Source of the DNA: Streptomyces sp. NRRL S-87
GTDB taxonomy: Bacteria > Actinomycetota > Actinomycetes > Streptomycetales > Streptomycetaceae
Direction: 5' to 3'
NCBI RefSeq assembly: GCF_000719335.1
Contig: NZ_JOGB01000065.1
Location: 1-60,942, forward strand
Length of the DNA: 60,942 nt
Shown: in pieces, positions 41,624-49,505 of the stretch
Numbering within the stretch: position 1 is the stretch's first letter
How the letters are laid out: each line of letters starts with the position of its first letter
Notes under the pieces: generated by a model
Database searches by the model: none
What the model saw: only the letters and a program-made list of their open reading frames with translations
Told to the model about the DNA's origin: nothing
Made by a program: the position numbers and the translations under genes

Positions 41624-42508
41624 ATGAGCGACCCGAAGAGCGCCTCCCCGGCTGCGAGGCCCGAGCAGTACGTCCTGACCGTGTCCTGCCCCGACAAGCA
41701 GGGCATCGTGCACGCCGTGTCGAGTTACCTCTTCATGACCGGATGCAACATCGAGGACAGCCAGCAGTTCGGCGACCACGAGACCGGCCTCTTCTTCATG
41801 CGGGTGCACTTCTCGGCCGAGCCGCCGGTGACCCTGGAGAAGCTCCGCGCCAGCTTCGCGGCGATCGGCGACACCTTCCAGATGGACTGGCAGATCCACC
41901 GCGCCGACGAGCGCATGCGGATCATCCTGATGGTGTCGAAGTTCGGGCACTGCCTGAACGACCTGCTCTTCCGGGCCCGGATCGGCGCCCTGCCGGTGGA
42001 GATCGCCGCCGTGGTCTCCAACCACACCGACTTCGCCGAACTCGTCGGCTCCTACGACATCCCCTTCCACCACATCCCGGTGACCAAGGACACCAAGGAG
42101 GCGGCGGAGGCGCAGCTGCTGGAGCTGGTCCGCGCCGAGGGCGTGGAACTCGTCGTCCTCGCCCGCTACATGCAGGTGCTCTCGGACGCGCTCTGCAAGG
42201 AGCTCAGCGGCCGGATCATCAACATCCACCACTCCTTCCTGCCGAGCTTCAAGGGCGCCAAGCCGTACCACCAGGCGCACGTGCGCGGGGTGAAGCTGAT
42301 CGGCGCCACCGCCCACTACGTGACCGCCGACCTCGACGAGGGCCCGATCATCGAGCAGGAGGTCGAGCGCGTCGGCCACGAGGTCACGCCCGACGGCCTG
42401 GTGGCGATCGGCCGCGACGTCGAGTGCCAGGCCCTGGCCCGCGCCGTGAAGTGGCACAGCGAGCACCGGGTGCTGCTCAACGGCAGCCGCACGGTGGTCT
42501 TCGCCTGA
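41624..42508 (+). CDS. purU: formyltetrahydrofolate deformylase, 294 aa
   Basis: Hydrolyses 10-formyl-THF to THF and formate, balancing the one-carbon pool and feeding PurT-type purine synthesis. The N-terminal ACT domain (YVLTVSCPDKQGIVHAVSSY) is followed by the formyl-transferase fold with VSKFGHCLNDLLFRARIGAL, the catalytic Asn-His segment INIHHSFLPSFKGAKPYHQA and HVRGVKLIGATAHYVTADLD. An Asp follows in the last segment (D-EGPIIEQ). Length matches PurU. The ribosome site is weak. A very strong terminator follows. Confidence 0.96.
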   Translation: MSDPKSASPAARPEQYVLTVSCPDKQGIVHAVSSYLFMTGCNIEDSQQFGDHETGLFFMRVHFSAEPPVTLEKLRASFAAIGDTFQMDWQIHRADERMRIILMVSKFGHCLNDLLFRARIGALPVEIAAVVSNHTDFAELVGSYDIPFHHIPVTKDTKEAAEAQLLELVRAEGVELVVLARYMQVLSDALCKELSGRIINIHHSFLPSFKGAKPYHQAHVRGVKLIGATAHYVTADLDEGPIIEQEVERVGHEVTPDGLVAIGRDVECQALARAVKWHSEHRVLLNGSRTVVFA

Positions 42509-42516
42509 GCCGGAGC

Positions 42517-42556
42517 CCGAGGGGCCCGTCCGCGCGGGCGCGGACGGGCCCCTCGG
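42517..42556. terminator. perfect 18-bp stem, bidirectional terminator
   Basis: CCGAGGGGCCCGTCCGCG (42517-42534) pairs perfectly with CGCGGACGGGCCCCTCGG (42539-42556) around CGGG, 9 bp after the purU stop and before the converging AhpD-like gene. Confidence 0.88.
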
Positions 42557-42561
42557 CCGGG

Positions 42562-42615
42562 CTCTCCGGCCTCTCCGGCCTCTCCGGCCTCTCCGGCCTC
42601 TCCGGCCTCTCCGGC
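42562..42615. repeat. six perfect 9-bp tandem units (CTCTCCGGC)
   Basis: The units are identical and run from the terminator to 10 bp before the stop of the AhpD-like gene. The period of 9 would be readable as a tripeptide repeat on either strand, but no gene covers it. A simple-sequence tract prone to length change. Confidence 0.88.
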
Positions 42616-42625
42616 CGTGGTCCGG

Positions 42626-43150
42626 CTACTGCTTGCGCTCGTCCGTGCCGGCGACCTTGCCGGTCGCGAGGGCGAACCGGTTCCAGGTGTTGATGGAGCA
42701 CACGGCGCCGATCACCTTGGCGGTCTTCTCCTCGCCGAGGACCTCGACCGCATGCGCGTACACCGCGTCCGGGACGCCCGCGTCGGCGATCAGCGTGACG
42801 GCCTCGGCCAGGGCGAGCGCCGCCCGCTCCTCCGCGGTGAAGAAGTGCTCCGCCTCGCGCCACAGCCCCACCATGTGCAGCCGCTCCTGGCTCTCGCCCG
42901 CCTTCGCGGCGTCCGAGGTGTGCATGTGGAGGCAGTAGGCGCAGCCGTTGAGCTGCGAGGCGCGGATCTGGACGAGCTCGACCAGGGAGGGCTCCAGGCC
43001 CTCCCGGATCGCGGCGTCGAAGGCGATCTGCGCCCGGTAGACCTTCGGCGCGGTCCTGGCGAGGTCGAGCCGGGTCTGGGCGGGGAACTCGGGGGAGGGG
43101 GTGGTGGTCGTCGTGGCCGCCTTCTGCGTCTGCAGCGTGTTCGTCGTCAT
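42626..43150 (-). CDS. carboxymuconolactone decarboxylase / AhpD-like protein, 174 aa
   Basis: Alkylhydroperoxidase-type antioxidant protein. The redox motif is C-AY-C-LHMH in SQLNGCAYCLHMHTSDAAKA, preceded by the helix LVELVQIRASQL, matching the E...CxxC...H active site of the AhpD/CMD fold. A Thr-rich N-terminus precedes it. The ATG at 43150 is preferred over an ATG 9 bp upstream. It is divergent by 47 bp from a MocR regulator, which therefore probably controls it. Confidence 0.93.
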   Translation of the reverse strand: MTTNTLQTQKAATTTTTPSPEFPAQTRLDLARTAPKVYRAQIAFDAAIREGLEPSLVELVQIRASQLNGCAYCLHMHTSDAAKAGESQERLHMVGLWREAEHFFTAEERAALALAEAVTLIADAGVPDAVYAHAVEVLGEEKTAKVIGAVCSINTWNRFALATGKVAGTDERKQ

Positions 43151-43197
43151 GAAGATCAATCTACGGGGCCGGGCGACCGCCAGTAGGGTGCATTTCC

Positions 43198-44643
43198 ATG
43201 CCGAAAAACAAGGTCAATCCTCCCGCCGGCGGATGGCTGGACTCGGCCGAGCGGACCGGCGCCGACCTGCACCTCGAGTTGCCCGCCGGGGGCGGCCGCC
43301 GGGCCGCCCTCGCCGAGGCCCTGCGGGCCGCCGTCCGCGACGGCCGGCTGCCCTCGGGGGCCCGGCTGCCCCCGTACCGCTCGCTGGCCGCCGACCTCGG
43401 GCTGGCCCGCAACACCGTCGCCGACGCGTACGCCGAGCTCGTCGCCGAGGGCTGGCTCACCGCCCGGCAGGGCTCCGGCACCCGGGTCGCGGAGCGGGCC
43501 GCGCCGCCCGCCCCGGTTCGGCGGCCCCGCCCGGCCGGGGCCGCCCCCGCCGGGCCCGTGCACGACCTGCTGCCGGGTCAGCCCGACGCCGGTTCGTTCC
43601 CGCGGGCCGGCTGGCTGTCGGCCGCCCGCCGCGCCCTGAACGGCGCCCCCAACGAGGCCTTCGGCCCCGGCGACCCCCGCGGCCGGACCGAGCTGCGCCG
43701 GGCGCTGGCGGACTACCTGGGCCGGGCCCGGGGGGTACGGACCGACCCCGAGCGGATCGTGGTCTCGGCGGGCTTCGGGCACGCGCTGCGGCTGCTGTAC
43801 GGGGGCGGGGTGCTGGCGGGGCCGCTCGCCGTGGAGGCGTACGGGCTGTCCTTCCACCGGGAGCTGCTGGACCGGGCGGGGGTGCCGCACGTGCCGCTGC
43901 CGATCGACGAGCGGGGCGCGGACACCACGGCCCTGGCCGACCTGCCGCGGGTGCGGCAGGTGCTGCTGACGGCCGCCCACCAGTTCCCGACCGGCGGGCC
44001 GCTGCACCGCGAGCGGCGGTCGGCTGCGGTGGCCTGGGCGCGGGCCGGGGGCGGGCTGATCCTGGAGGACGACTACGACGGGGAGTTCCGGTACGACCGG
44101 CAGCCGATCGGGGCCCTGCAGGGCCTGGACCCCGAGCGGGTGGTCCACATGGGCTCGGTGAGCAAGTCGCTGTCGCCCGCGCTGCGGCTGGGGTGGATCG
44201 TGCTGCCGGAGGACCTGGTGGACGCGGTCCTGGACGCGAAGGGCGAGCGCGAGGCCTGGGTGAGCGTGCCGGACCAGCTGACGCTGGCGGAGTTCATCGC
44301 CTCGGGAGGGTACGACCGGCACGTCCGGCGCATGCGGCAGCGGTACCGGGGGCGGCGGGACCGGCTCACGGCCCTGCTGGCCGCGCGGGCCCCGCACGTC
44401 TCGGTGTCGGGCGTGGCGGCCGGGCTGCACGCGGTGCTGACGCTGCCGGCGGGGACGGAGGCGGCCGCGGTGGCCGCCGCCCGGGCGCACGGGGTCGCCG
44501 TGGAGCCGCTGTCCTCCTTCCGGCACCCGGCGGCGACGCAGGTCGCGCGCGACGGGCTGGTCATCGGGTACGCCACGCCGGCGGACCACGCCTACCCGGC
44601 CGCGCTCGACGCGCTGTGCGCGGCGTTGGCTTCGGTGGCGTGA
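43198..44643 (+). CDS. MocR/PdxR-type transcriptional regulator, 481 aa
   Basis: Fusion of a GntR-type winged helix (AALAEALRAAVRDGRLPSGA ... LARNTVADAYAELVAEGWL) to a fold-type I aminotransferase-like domain. The PLP lysine lies in MGSVSKSLSPALRLGWIVLP, and LILEDDYDGEFRYDRQPIGA carries the cofactor Asp. MocR proteins sense PLP or amino-compound adducts and usually regulate the divergent neighbour, here the AhpD-like gene. Length is standard (about 480 aa). Confidence 0.95.
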   Translation: MPKNKVNPPAGGWLDSAERTGADLHLELPAGGGRRAALAEALRAAVRDGRLPSGARLPPYRSLAADLGLARNTVADAYAELVAEGWLTARQGSGTRVAERAAPPAPVRRPRPAGAAPAGPVHDLLPGQPDAGSFPRAGWLSAARRALNGAPNEAFGPGDPRGRTELRRALADYLGRARGVRTDPERIVVSAGFGHALRLLYGGGVLAGPLAVEAYGLSFHRELLDRAGVPHVPLPIDERGADTTALADLPRVRQVLLTAAHQFPTGGPLHRERRSAAVAWARAGGGLILEDDYDGEFRYDRQPIGALQGLDPERVVHMGSVSKSLSPALRLGWIVLPEDLVDAVLDAKGEREAWVSVPDQLTLAEFIASGGYDRHVRRMRQRYRGRRDRLTALLAARAPHVSVSGVAAGLHAVLTLPAGTEAAAVAAARAHGVAVEPLSSFRHPAATQVARDGLVIGYATPADHAYPAALDALCAALASVA

Positions 44644-44660
44644 GGGAGGCTCCTCGTCGC

Positions 44661-44723
44661 CGGCGGGGCGGGAAGTCCAGCCCCGCCGACGGGTGAGGCG
44701 CGGGGTCGGGGGCGCAGCCCCCG
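44661..44723. terminator. two stem-loops between convergent genes
   Basis: CGGCGGGGC/GCCCCGCCG (44661-44669 with 44680-44688) and CGGGGGC-GCA-GCCCCCG (44707-44723) follow the MocR gene. They end 4 bp before the stop of the anti-sigma gene on the other strand. Confidence 0.75.
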
Positions 44724-44726
44724 GGG

Positions 44727-46151
44727 TCACAGGCGGCTCAGGGAGGCCGTGGCGAAGAGGACGTCGCGGATGGCTTCGCGGTCGCCGTACTGGCCGAAGG
44801 CGGCCTCCTCCGGGGCGATGTGGCCGGCCGCGAGCTGGCAGAGCTCGTTGGCGTCGAGGGCCACGCGGGCGACCGTGTGGTCCTCGGAGGTGGCCGCGGC
44901 CGGGGAGTCCAGCGCGATCTCCCACGCACCGCCGCCCAGGCCCTCGATCTCCAGGTGCAGGGTCCGTCCCGGGGCGCCCGCGGCGGTGAGCCGGCGGGCG
45001 GGCGCCGCGAGGCCGGCCCGGCGCCGTTCGGCGAGGACGGCGGGCAGCAGCCGGGCCGCGAGGTCGATCATCTTGTGCAGGTGCGCCCCGGACGGCGGCT
45101 CGTACGGGTAGTCCACCGCGTCGGCGATGTCCCCGGCGTGCACCCAGCACTCGAAGGCCCGCTCCAGGAACGCGTCGGCCAGGGGCAGGGAGAAGTCGCC
45201 GTAGCGGACGTCGAGTTCCGCGACGCCCCGCCCCGCGAAGGAGACCGTACGGACCAGGGTGTGGCCCTGCTCGCGCCAGGGCGTGCGCACCCGCCGGGTG
45301 GCCGGGTGGACGCCCGAGGACCAGTACCGCTCGGTCCGCTCGGTGGGGTCGTGCGGGGCGTCCGCGCCCAGCGGGTCGTCCAGCCCGAGCGCGGTGGCGA
45401 CCAGTCCGTCGACGGTGAGCAGGTGCCCGATCACGCCGGCGACGGTGGTCTTGCGGGACTGCAGGCGCTCGTCCTCGAACCACTTGAGCCGGACCGGCGC
45501 GTGCCATTCGGACTCGCCGAAGTCGCGCAGCAGGGCGTCGAGCCGGGCGGTCTCCGCGTCGTACGGGGTGGCCCAGGTCGGCACCGGGATGCGGGCCGGG
45601 CGCCGGCCGAGGCAGCCCTCCAGGACGCGCGAGCGCAGCAGCGGGTCGAGGTCGAGGCTCTCCTCGGGGTGCAGCAGCGCCACCGCGTCGCGCAGCCGCA
45701 GGGCCTCCTCGGCGCAGGGTGCGCACTCGGTGAGGTGCGACTCGACGGCCTGGGTCTCCTCGGCGGAGCAGGCGGCCAGGGCCCAGGCGCCGAGCAGGGA
45801 CTTGAGGACGCCGTGGGTGGGCGGCGGCGGGGGCGTGGGCAGTACGTCGAGGTCGTCGGCGGCCCACCGTGGTCCCGGTATGCGCGGGGCGCCGCCGCCC
45901 CCGTCCCGGCGCGGGTCCACGGGGCCGCCGGTCCCGTCGCCCGGCCCGCCGGCGCCGAAGCCCGTACCGGCGCCGAAGCCCGTACCGGCGGGGAAGCCCG
46001 TACCGGCGGGGAAGCCCGTACCGGCGCCCGCTCCGGACGCACCGCCGTGGCCCGCGCCGCCGTGGGTGTCGCCGGTACCGCCCTCGGGCGTGCCCTCCGG
46101 CACGCCCCCGGGCTCCTCGTCCTCGCCGCGCCGGCGGCTGTGCGCGCTCAC
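44727..46151 (-). CDS. zinc-finger anti-sigma-like protein fused to a mycothiol-isomerase (MDMPI) domain, 474 aa
   Basis: The GTG start overlaps the stop of the sigma-factor gene (GTGA). The N-terminus is Gly-rich and includes four 18-bp repeats encoding AGTGFP/AGTGFG (45957-46028). Residues about 110-175 hold an anti-sigma zinc-finger motif, H-LTE-C-AP-C in VESHLTECAPCAEEALRLRD. The C-terminal 280 residues resemble the DinB/MDMPI fold (VAGVIGHLLTVDGLVATALG, LERAFECWVHAGDIADAVDY, LEIEGLGGGAWEIALDSP). No transmembrane helix is visible, so it is a soluble ZAS-type sensor, possibly reading thiol redox state through mycothiol. That role is inference. Confidence 0.85.
   Translation of the reverse strand: MSAHSRRRGEDEEPGGVPEGTPEGGTGDTHGGAGHGGASGAGAGTGFPAGTGFPAGTGFGAGTGFGAGGPGDGTGGPVDPRRDGGGGAPRIPGPRWAADDLDVLPTPPPPPTHGVLKSLLGAWALAACSAEETQAVESHLTECAPCAEEALRLRDAVALLHPEESLDLDPLLRSRVLEGCLGRRPARIPVPTWATPYDAETARLDALLRDFGESEWHAPVRLKWFEDERLQSRKTTVAGVIGHLLTVDGLVATALGLDDPLGADAPHDPTERTERYWSSGVHPATRRVRTPWREQGHTLVRTVSFAGRGVAELDVRYGDFSLPLADAFLERAFECWVHAGDIADAVDYPYEPPSGAHLHKMIDLAARLLPAVLAERRRAGLAAPARRLTAAGAPGRTLHLEIEGLGGGAWEIALDSPAAATSEDHTVARVALDANELCQLAAGHIAPEEAAFGQYGDREAIRDVLFATASLSRL
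45957..46028 (-). repeat. 18-bp tandem repeat in the anti-sigma gene
   Basis: Four units of GAAGCCCGTACCGGCGSSK on the plus strand encode AGTGF-P/G repeats near the N-terminus. Likely to vary in copy number among strains. Confidence 0.7.
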
Positions 46152-46732
46152 CGGCCGCGTCCGAATCCGGAGGGCGGGGCGGACCCGTCGCGCGGCTGGG
46201 CGTTGGCGGTCGACAGCAGTTGCAGGCCGAGCCGCAGCCGGCGGCGGGCCTCGTCCTCGGTCACGCCGAGGTCGGCGGCGGCCTGCCGGTAGTCGCGGCG
46301 CTGGAAGTAGGCCAGTTCCAGGGCCTTGCGCAGCGGCGCGGGCATGGACGTCACGATGTAGTCGGCCCGTGCGGCCGCCGAGGCGGTACGCAGTTTCTGC
46401 TCCAGTTCCTCGCGCGAGCCGCCGCCGCCCTCGGCGAGCGAGGCGGTCTCCGCCTGCCGCAGCCGGGCGACGGCCTGGCCCTGGGTGATGCGGGCGATCC
46501 AGGAGCGCATCGAGCCCTGCTTGGGATCGTAGGCGTCGGGGTTCTCCCAGATGTAGCCGAAGACCTCGCGGGTGATCCGGTCGGCGGCCTTCTCGTCACC
46601 GAGCACACGGTGTGCCAGGCTGTGCACCAGGGACGCGAACCGGTCGTACAACTCCCCGAGCGCGGCCGCTTCGCCGCGCGCCAGCCGCTGCTGCATCCTG
46701 CGGTCCCAGCGCGGTGGTGCGTCCTTCGCCAT
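46148..46732 (-). CDS. ECF-type RNA polymerase sigma factor, 194 aa
   Basis: Group 4 sigma factor. Region 2 is LGELYDRFASLVHSLAHRVL with VFGYIWENPDAYDPKQGSMR and SWIARITQGQAVARLRQ. Region 4 is PAPLRKALELAYFQRRDYRQ, AAADLGVTEDEARRRLRLG. The downstream anti-sigma gene overlaps by 4 bp, the normal arrangement. The ATG at 46732 (MAKDAPPRWDRR) is taken as start; a GTG at 46777 would add 15 residues and would put translation through a likely promoter. Confidence 0.92.
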   Translation of the reverse strand: MAKDAPPRWDRRMQQRLARGEAAALGELYDRFASLVHSLAHRVLGDEKAADRITREVFGYIWENPDAYDPKQGSMRSWIARITQGQAVARLRQAETASLAEGGGGSREELEQKLRTASAAARADYIVTSMPAPLRKALELAYFQRRDYRQAAADLGVTEDEARRRLRLGLQLLSTANAQPRDGSAPPSGFGRGR

Positions 46733-46986
46733 GGCGGCCCCCAGCCCAGATGTCGACCTGTCGAATGTAACGGCCACGCGCCGCTCCGCGCCTGTTTTGG
46801 CCGAACCTCCCCCGTATGGGCAGTGTTCGTGCTAGCCACGGGCCCGCGCGCCCCGGCGCGCTCCCCGTGCGCGGGCCCGGTGCGGCCACTTGGGTGCTGC
46901 CTTCGCTTAACGCGTACGCCACCCAGGCCGTACGCTCCGTCCTGACTGAAACGCACCCACCGCACATGTGAAGGCGGAACTCCGCT

Positions 46987-47505
46987 ATGGACAGCGCAGA
47001 ATACGAGCGCAAGATCGCCGCCCGATTCGCCACCTTCGACCAGGACGGCAACGGCTACATCGACCGTGAGGACTTCAGTACGGCGGCCAAGGCCGTGCTG
47101 GCCGAATTCGGTACCACCGCGCGCTCCGAGCAGGGGCAGGCCGTGTTCGCGGGCGCGGAGGCCTTCTGGCAGGGCATGGCCGGGATCGCGGACGTGGACG
47201 GCGACCAGCGGGTGACCCGGGAGGAGTTCGTGACCGGAGCCGCGAAGCGGCTGCGGGACAGCCCCGACCGCTTCGCCGAGATCGCCCGGCCGTTCCTGCA
47301 CGCGGTGCTGGTGGTGGCCGCCCCGGAGGGCGGCGGCGCGAGCCCGGAGGCGGCGGCCCGGGTGCTGCGGGTGCTGGGTACGGACCCGGAGCTGGCCGAG
47401 CAGGTGGCCGCGGCCCTGGACTCCGACGGGGACGGGCGGATCTCGGAGGCGGAGATCCTCACCGCGTTCGCGGGCTACTGCGGCGTCGAACTCCCCGACG
47501 CCTAG
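46987..47505 (+). CDS. EF-hand calcium-binding protein (calerythrin-like), 172 aa
   Basis: Four-EF-hand-type protein with three readable Ca2+ loops: DQDGNGYIDRED (18-29), DVDGDQRVTREE and DSDGDGRISEAE. The remaining hand is degenerate. No signal or membrane segment, so cytoplasmic Ca2+ buffer or sensor, as with calerythrin/CabD in actinomycetes. GAAGGCGGA lies about 9 bp before the ATG. Loop 1 ends in Asp instead of the usual Glu at position 12, which may weaken Ca2+ or favour Mg2+. A large palindromic repeat follows the gene. Confidence 0.94.
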   Translation: MDSAEYERKIAARFATFDQDGNGYIDREDFSTAAKAVLAEFGTTARSEQGQAVFAGAEAFWQGMAGIADVDGDQRVTREEFVTGAAKRLRDSPDRFAEIARPFLHAVLVVAAPEGGGASPEAAARVLRVLGTDPELAEQVAAALDSDGDGRISEAEILTAFAGYCGVELPDA

Positions 47506-47548
47506 GGGCGCGTACCGGGGGCTCGGCGCGGGGCCGGGGCTCCCGGCG

Positions 47549-47756
47549 GGCTCGCTTCGGGGGTGGGTCGTGTGGTGTGTGGGTGCCCTCGGCGCTTGAC
47601 AGGGGTGGCCTGCAGCCCCTGCGGCAGGTCCACCCCGAGGGCTTCGGGGCTTCGCCCTGGCCTTCGGCCACCCTCGGCCCGGGCCTGCCTCCGGACCAGC
47701 CTGCCACCCCTGTCAAGTGCCTCCCCCACACACCACACGACCCACCGGCACCGCCG
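47549..47756. repeat. large palindromic element containing dispersed repeat copy 2
   Basis: Positions 47549-47637 match the window-start repeat. The whole element is flanked by a perfect 22-bp inverted repeat (47562-47583 with 47725-47746; core GTGTGGTGTGTGGG). Just inside is a second perfect 14-bp pair, CTTGACAGGGGTGG (47595-47608) with CCACCCCTGTCAAG (47704-47717). The central about 95 bases contain small hairpins GGG-CTTCG-CCC and GGC-CTTCG-GCC. It occupies the gap between two converging genes. No reading frame with coding character. MITE-like, or a strong bidirectional terminator. Confidence 0.75.
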
Positions 47757-47785
47757 AGGAGTCGGCCGGCCGGGGTGTCCGGAGC

Positions 47786-49333
47786 CTAGGAAAAGCGCTC
47801 CCTGAGCTTGTACTTCAGGATCTTGCGCAAGGCGTCGTTGCGGGGGAGGGACTCGACCAGTTCGAGTTGCTCGGGCAGCTTGTGCGGGGCCAGGCCCGCG
47901 GTGCGCAGGTGGGTCGTGACCGTCGCCAGCGTCAGCGGCTCGGCCCCCGCGGGCTGCTCCACCACCGCGCACACCCGTTCGCCCCGCTCGGGGTCGGGCA
48001 GGCCGATGACGGCCGCGTCGCCGACGCCCGGGAGGCGGTGGAGGAGGTCCTCGATCTCCTTGGCGGAGATGTTCTCACCCTTGCGTATGATCACGTCCTT
48101 GCTGCGGCCGGTCAGGACGAGGTGGCCGTCGGGGGTCAGGTGCCCGAGGTCGCCCGTGACGAGGAAGCCGTGGGCGTCGAAGGGGTCCTCCCGGCCGCCG
48201 AGGTAGCCGCGGCAGACCGCCTCGCCGCGCAGCCGCACCTCGCCGTCCGTACCCGCGGGCAGCGGCCTGCCCTCCGGGTCGGTGATGCGGATCTCCATGC
48301 CGGACGGGGGACGGCCCTCGGTGGTGGCGAGGTTCTCGGCGGTGTCGTCGGGGGCGCCCATGGTGATCATCGGGACCTCGGTCATGCCGTAGCCGTGGGT
48401 CAGCTGGCAGCCCAGTTCGCGGACCACCGCGTGGTAGAGCTCCGGGGGCTTGGGGGCGCCGCCGCCCGCCAGGAGGCGCAGCGAGGGGATGAGCTTCTGC
48501 TGCGGGTGCTTGCGCTGCTCGGTGAGGAACATCGAGTAGAAGGCGGTGGAGCCGCCGGCGACCGTGACGCCGTGGCGGCGGTAGCCGTCGAGGGCGTCGG
48601 GCATCGCGAACTTCTCGAAGAGCACGGCCGGGAAGCCGTAGAGGAGCAGCATCACGAGGTAGTCGGGGCCCCCTATGTGCGCGTACGGGAAGGCGATCGA
48701 GCCCACGTCGTCGGCGCCCAGGCGCAGGGCGTGGGCGAGGCAGGAGCCGCCGGCGATCAGGGAGCGGTCGGTGTGCAGGACGCCCTTCGGGTCGGAGGTG
48801 GTGCCGGAGGTCCAGTAGATCCAGCGGACGTCGGTGCCGGACGCGGGCGGTGGGGGGAGGACCGCGGGGTCGCCCCCGGGCAGGTCGGCGTACGCCTCGA
48901 ACACCCCCGGCGCGCCGAGCCGGCGGGCCATCGCGGTGTGGTCGTACCCGCGCCACTCGCCCGGTACGGCGAAGTGGGCGGCGCCCGACTCGCGCAGTGC
49001 GAAGCCCACCTCGCGGTCGCGGTAGAAGGGGATGACCGGGGACTGGACGGCGCCGAGGCGGGCCAGTGCCACCGAGAGGACGACCGTCTCGATGCGGGTC
49101 GGCAGCTGCCAGGCGACGACCGTCCCGGGCCGCACCCCCGCGTCGTGGAGGCCGGCGGCGGTGCGCTCGGCGCGGTCGCGCAGCTCCCCGAAGGTGAGCC
49201 GGCGGTCGTCGGCCGGGTCGGCGGCGGCCTCGACGAGCACCGGGGTGTCGGGGCTGAGCGCGGCGCGGCGGGTGACCAGGTCCCACAGGGTGGGGGCCTG
49301 GGCGAGGGCGTGCGCGGTCGCGGTGTCCGTCAT
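47786..49333 (-). CDS. AMP-forming acyl-CoA synthetase, 515 aa
   Basis: ANL-superfamily ligase that activates a carboxylic acid as its CoA thioester. The P-loop motif is WIYWTSGTTSDPKGVLHTDR, A5 is LTHGYGMTEVPMITMG, and A7/A8 are FLVTGDLGHLTPDGHLVLTG and RSKDVIIRKGENISAKEIED. The A10 lysine is in LPRNDALRKILKYKLRE, where the usual PRTxxGK is altered. GGAGGGG lies about 8 bp before the ATG at 49333. Its promoter region carries one copy of the 17-bp operator shared with the divergent amidohydrolase operon. It probably feeds that catabolic pathway. Substrate unknown. Confidence 0.93.
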   Translation of the reverse strand: MTDTATAHALAQAPTLWDLVTRRAALSPDTPVLVEAAADPADDRRLTFGELRDRAERTAAGLHDAGVRPGTVVAWQLPTRIETVVLSVALARLGAVQSPVIPFYRDREVGFALRESGAAHFAVPGEWRGYDHTAMARRLGAPGVFEAYADLPGGDPAVLPPPPASGTDVRWIYWTSGTTSDPKGVLHTDRSLIAGGSCLAHALRLGADDVGSIAFPYAHIGGPDYLVMLLLYGFPAVLFEKFAMPDALDGYRRHGVTVAGGSTAFYSMFLTEQRKHPQQKLIPSLRLLAGGGAPKPPELYHAVVRELGCQLTHGYGMTEVPMITMGAPDDTAENLATTEGRPPSGMEIRITDPEGRPLPAGTDGEVRLRGEAVCRGYLGGREDPFDAHGFLVTGDLGHLTPDGHLVLTGRSKDVIIRKGENISAKEIEDLLHRLPGVGDAAVIGLPDPERGERVCAVVEQPAGAEPLTLATVTTHLRTAGLAPHKLPEQLELVESLPRNDALRKILKYKLRERFS

Positions 49334-49392
49334 GGCAGAGACCCCTCCACGAGGCGTGGCGGATGGTGCGGGCGACGCACGCCCCGCACTTA

Positions 49393-49409
49393 CCTGACGT
49401 TGTGTCAGA
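49393..49409. promoter_or_regulatory. shared 17-bp operator, site 1
   Basis: CCTGACGTTGTGTCAGA lies 60 bp upstream of the CoA ligase start. It matches the consensus built from sites 2 and 3 (TCTRACGNTCCRTCAGA) at 14 of 17 positions and keeps the TGACG...GTCAG half-sites. Confidence 0.6.
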
Positions 49410-49470
49410 TCGACTCGGAAGCGTAGGGCGCCGCCGCTTGTCGGTCCAGGGGTCGCGGGTCTAGCTTGTT

Positions 49471-49487
49471 TCTGACGATCCATCAGA
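49471..49487. promoter_or_regulatory. shared 17-bp operator, site 2
   Basis: TCTGACGATCCATCAGA lies 18 bp upstream of the amidohydrolase ATG. It differs from site 3 at only three positions, and those keep the purine pattern. The arms TCTGA and TCAGA are exact inverted repeats. Confidence 0.7.
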
Positions 49488-49505
49488 TATTGCCGAGGGG
49501 GACCC

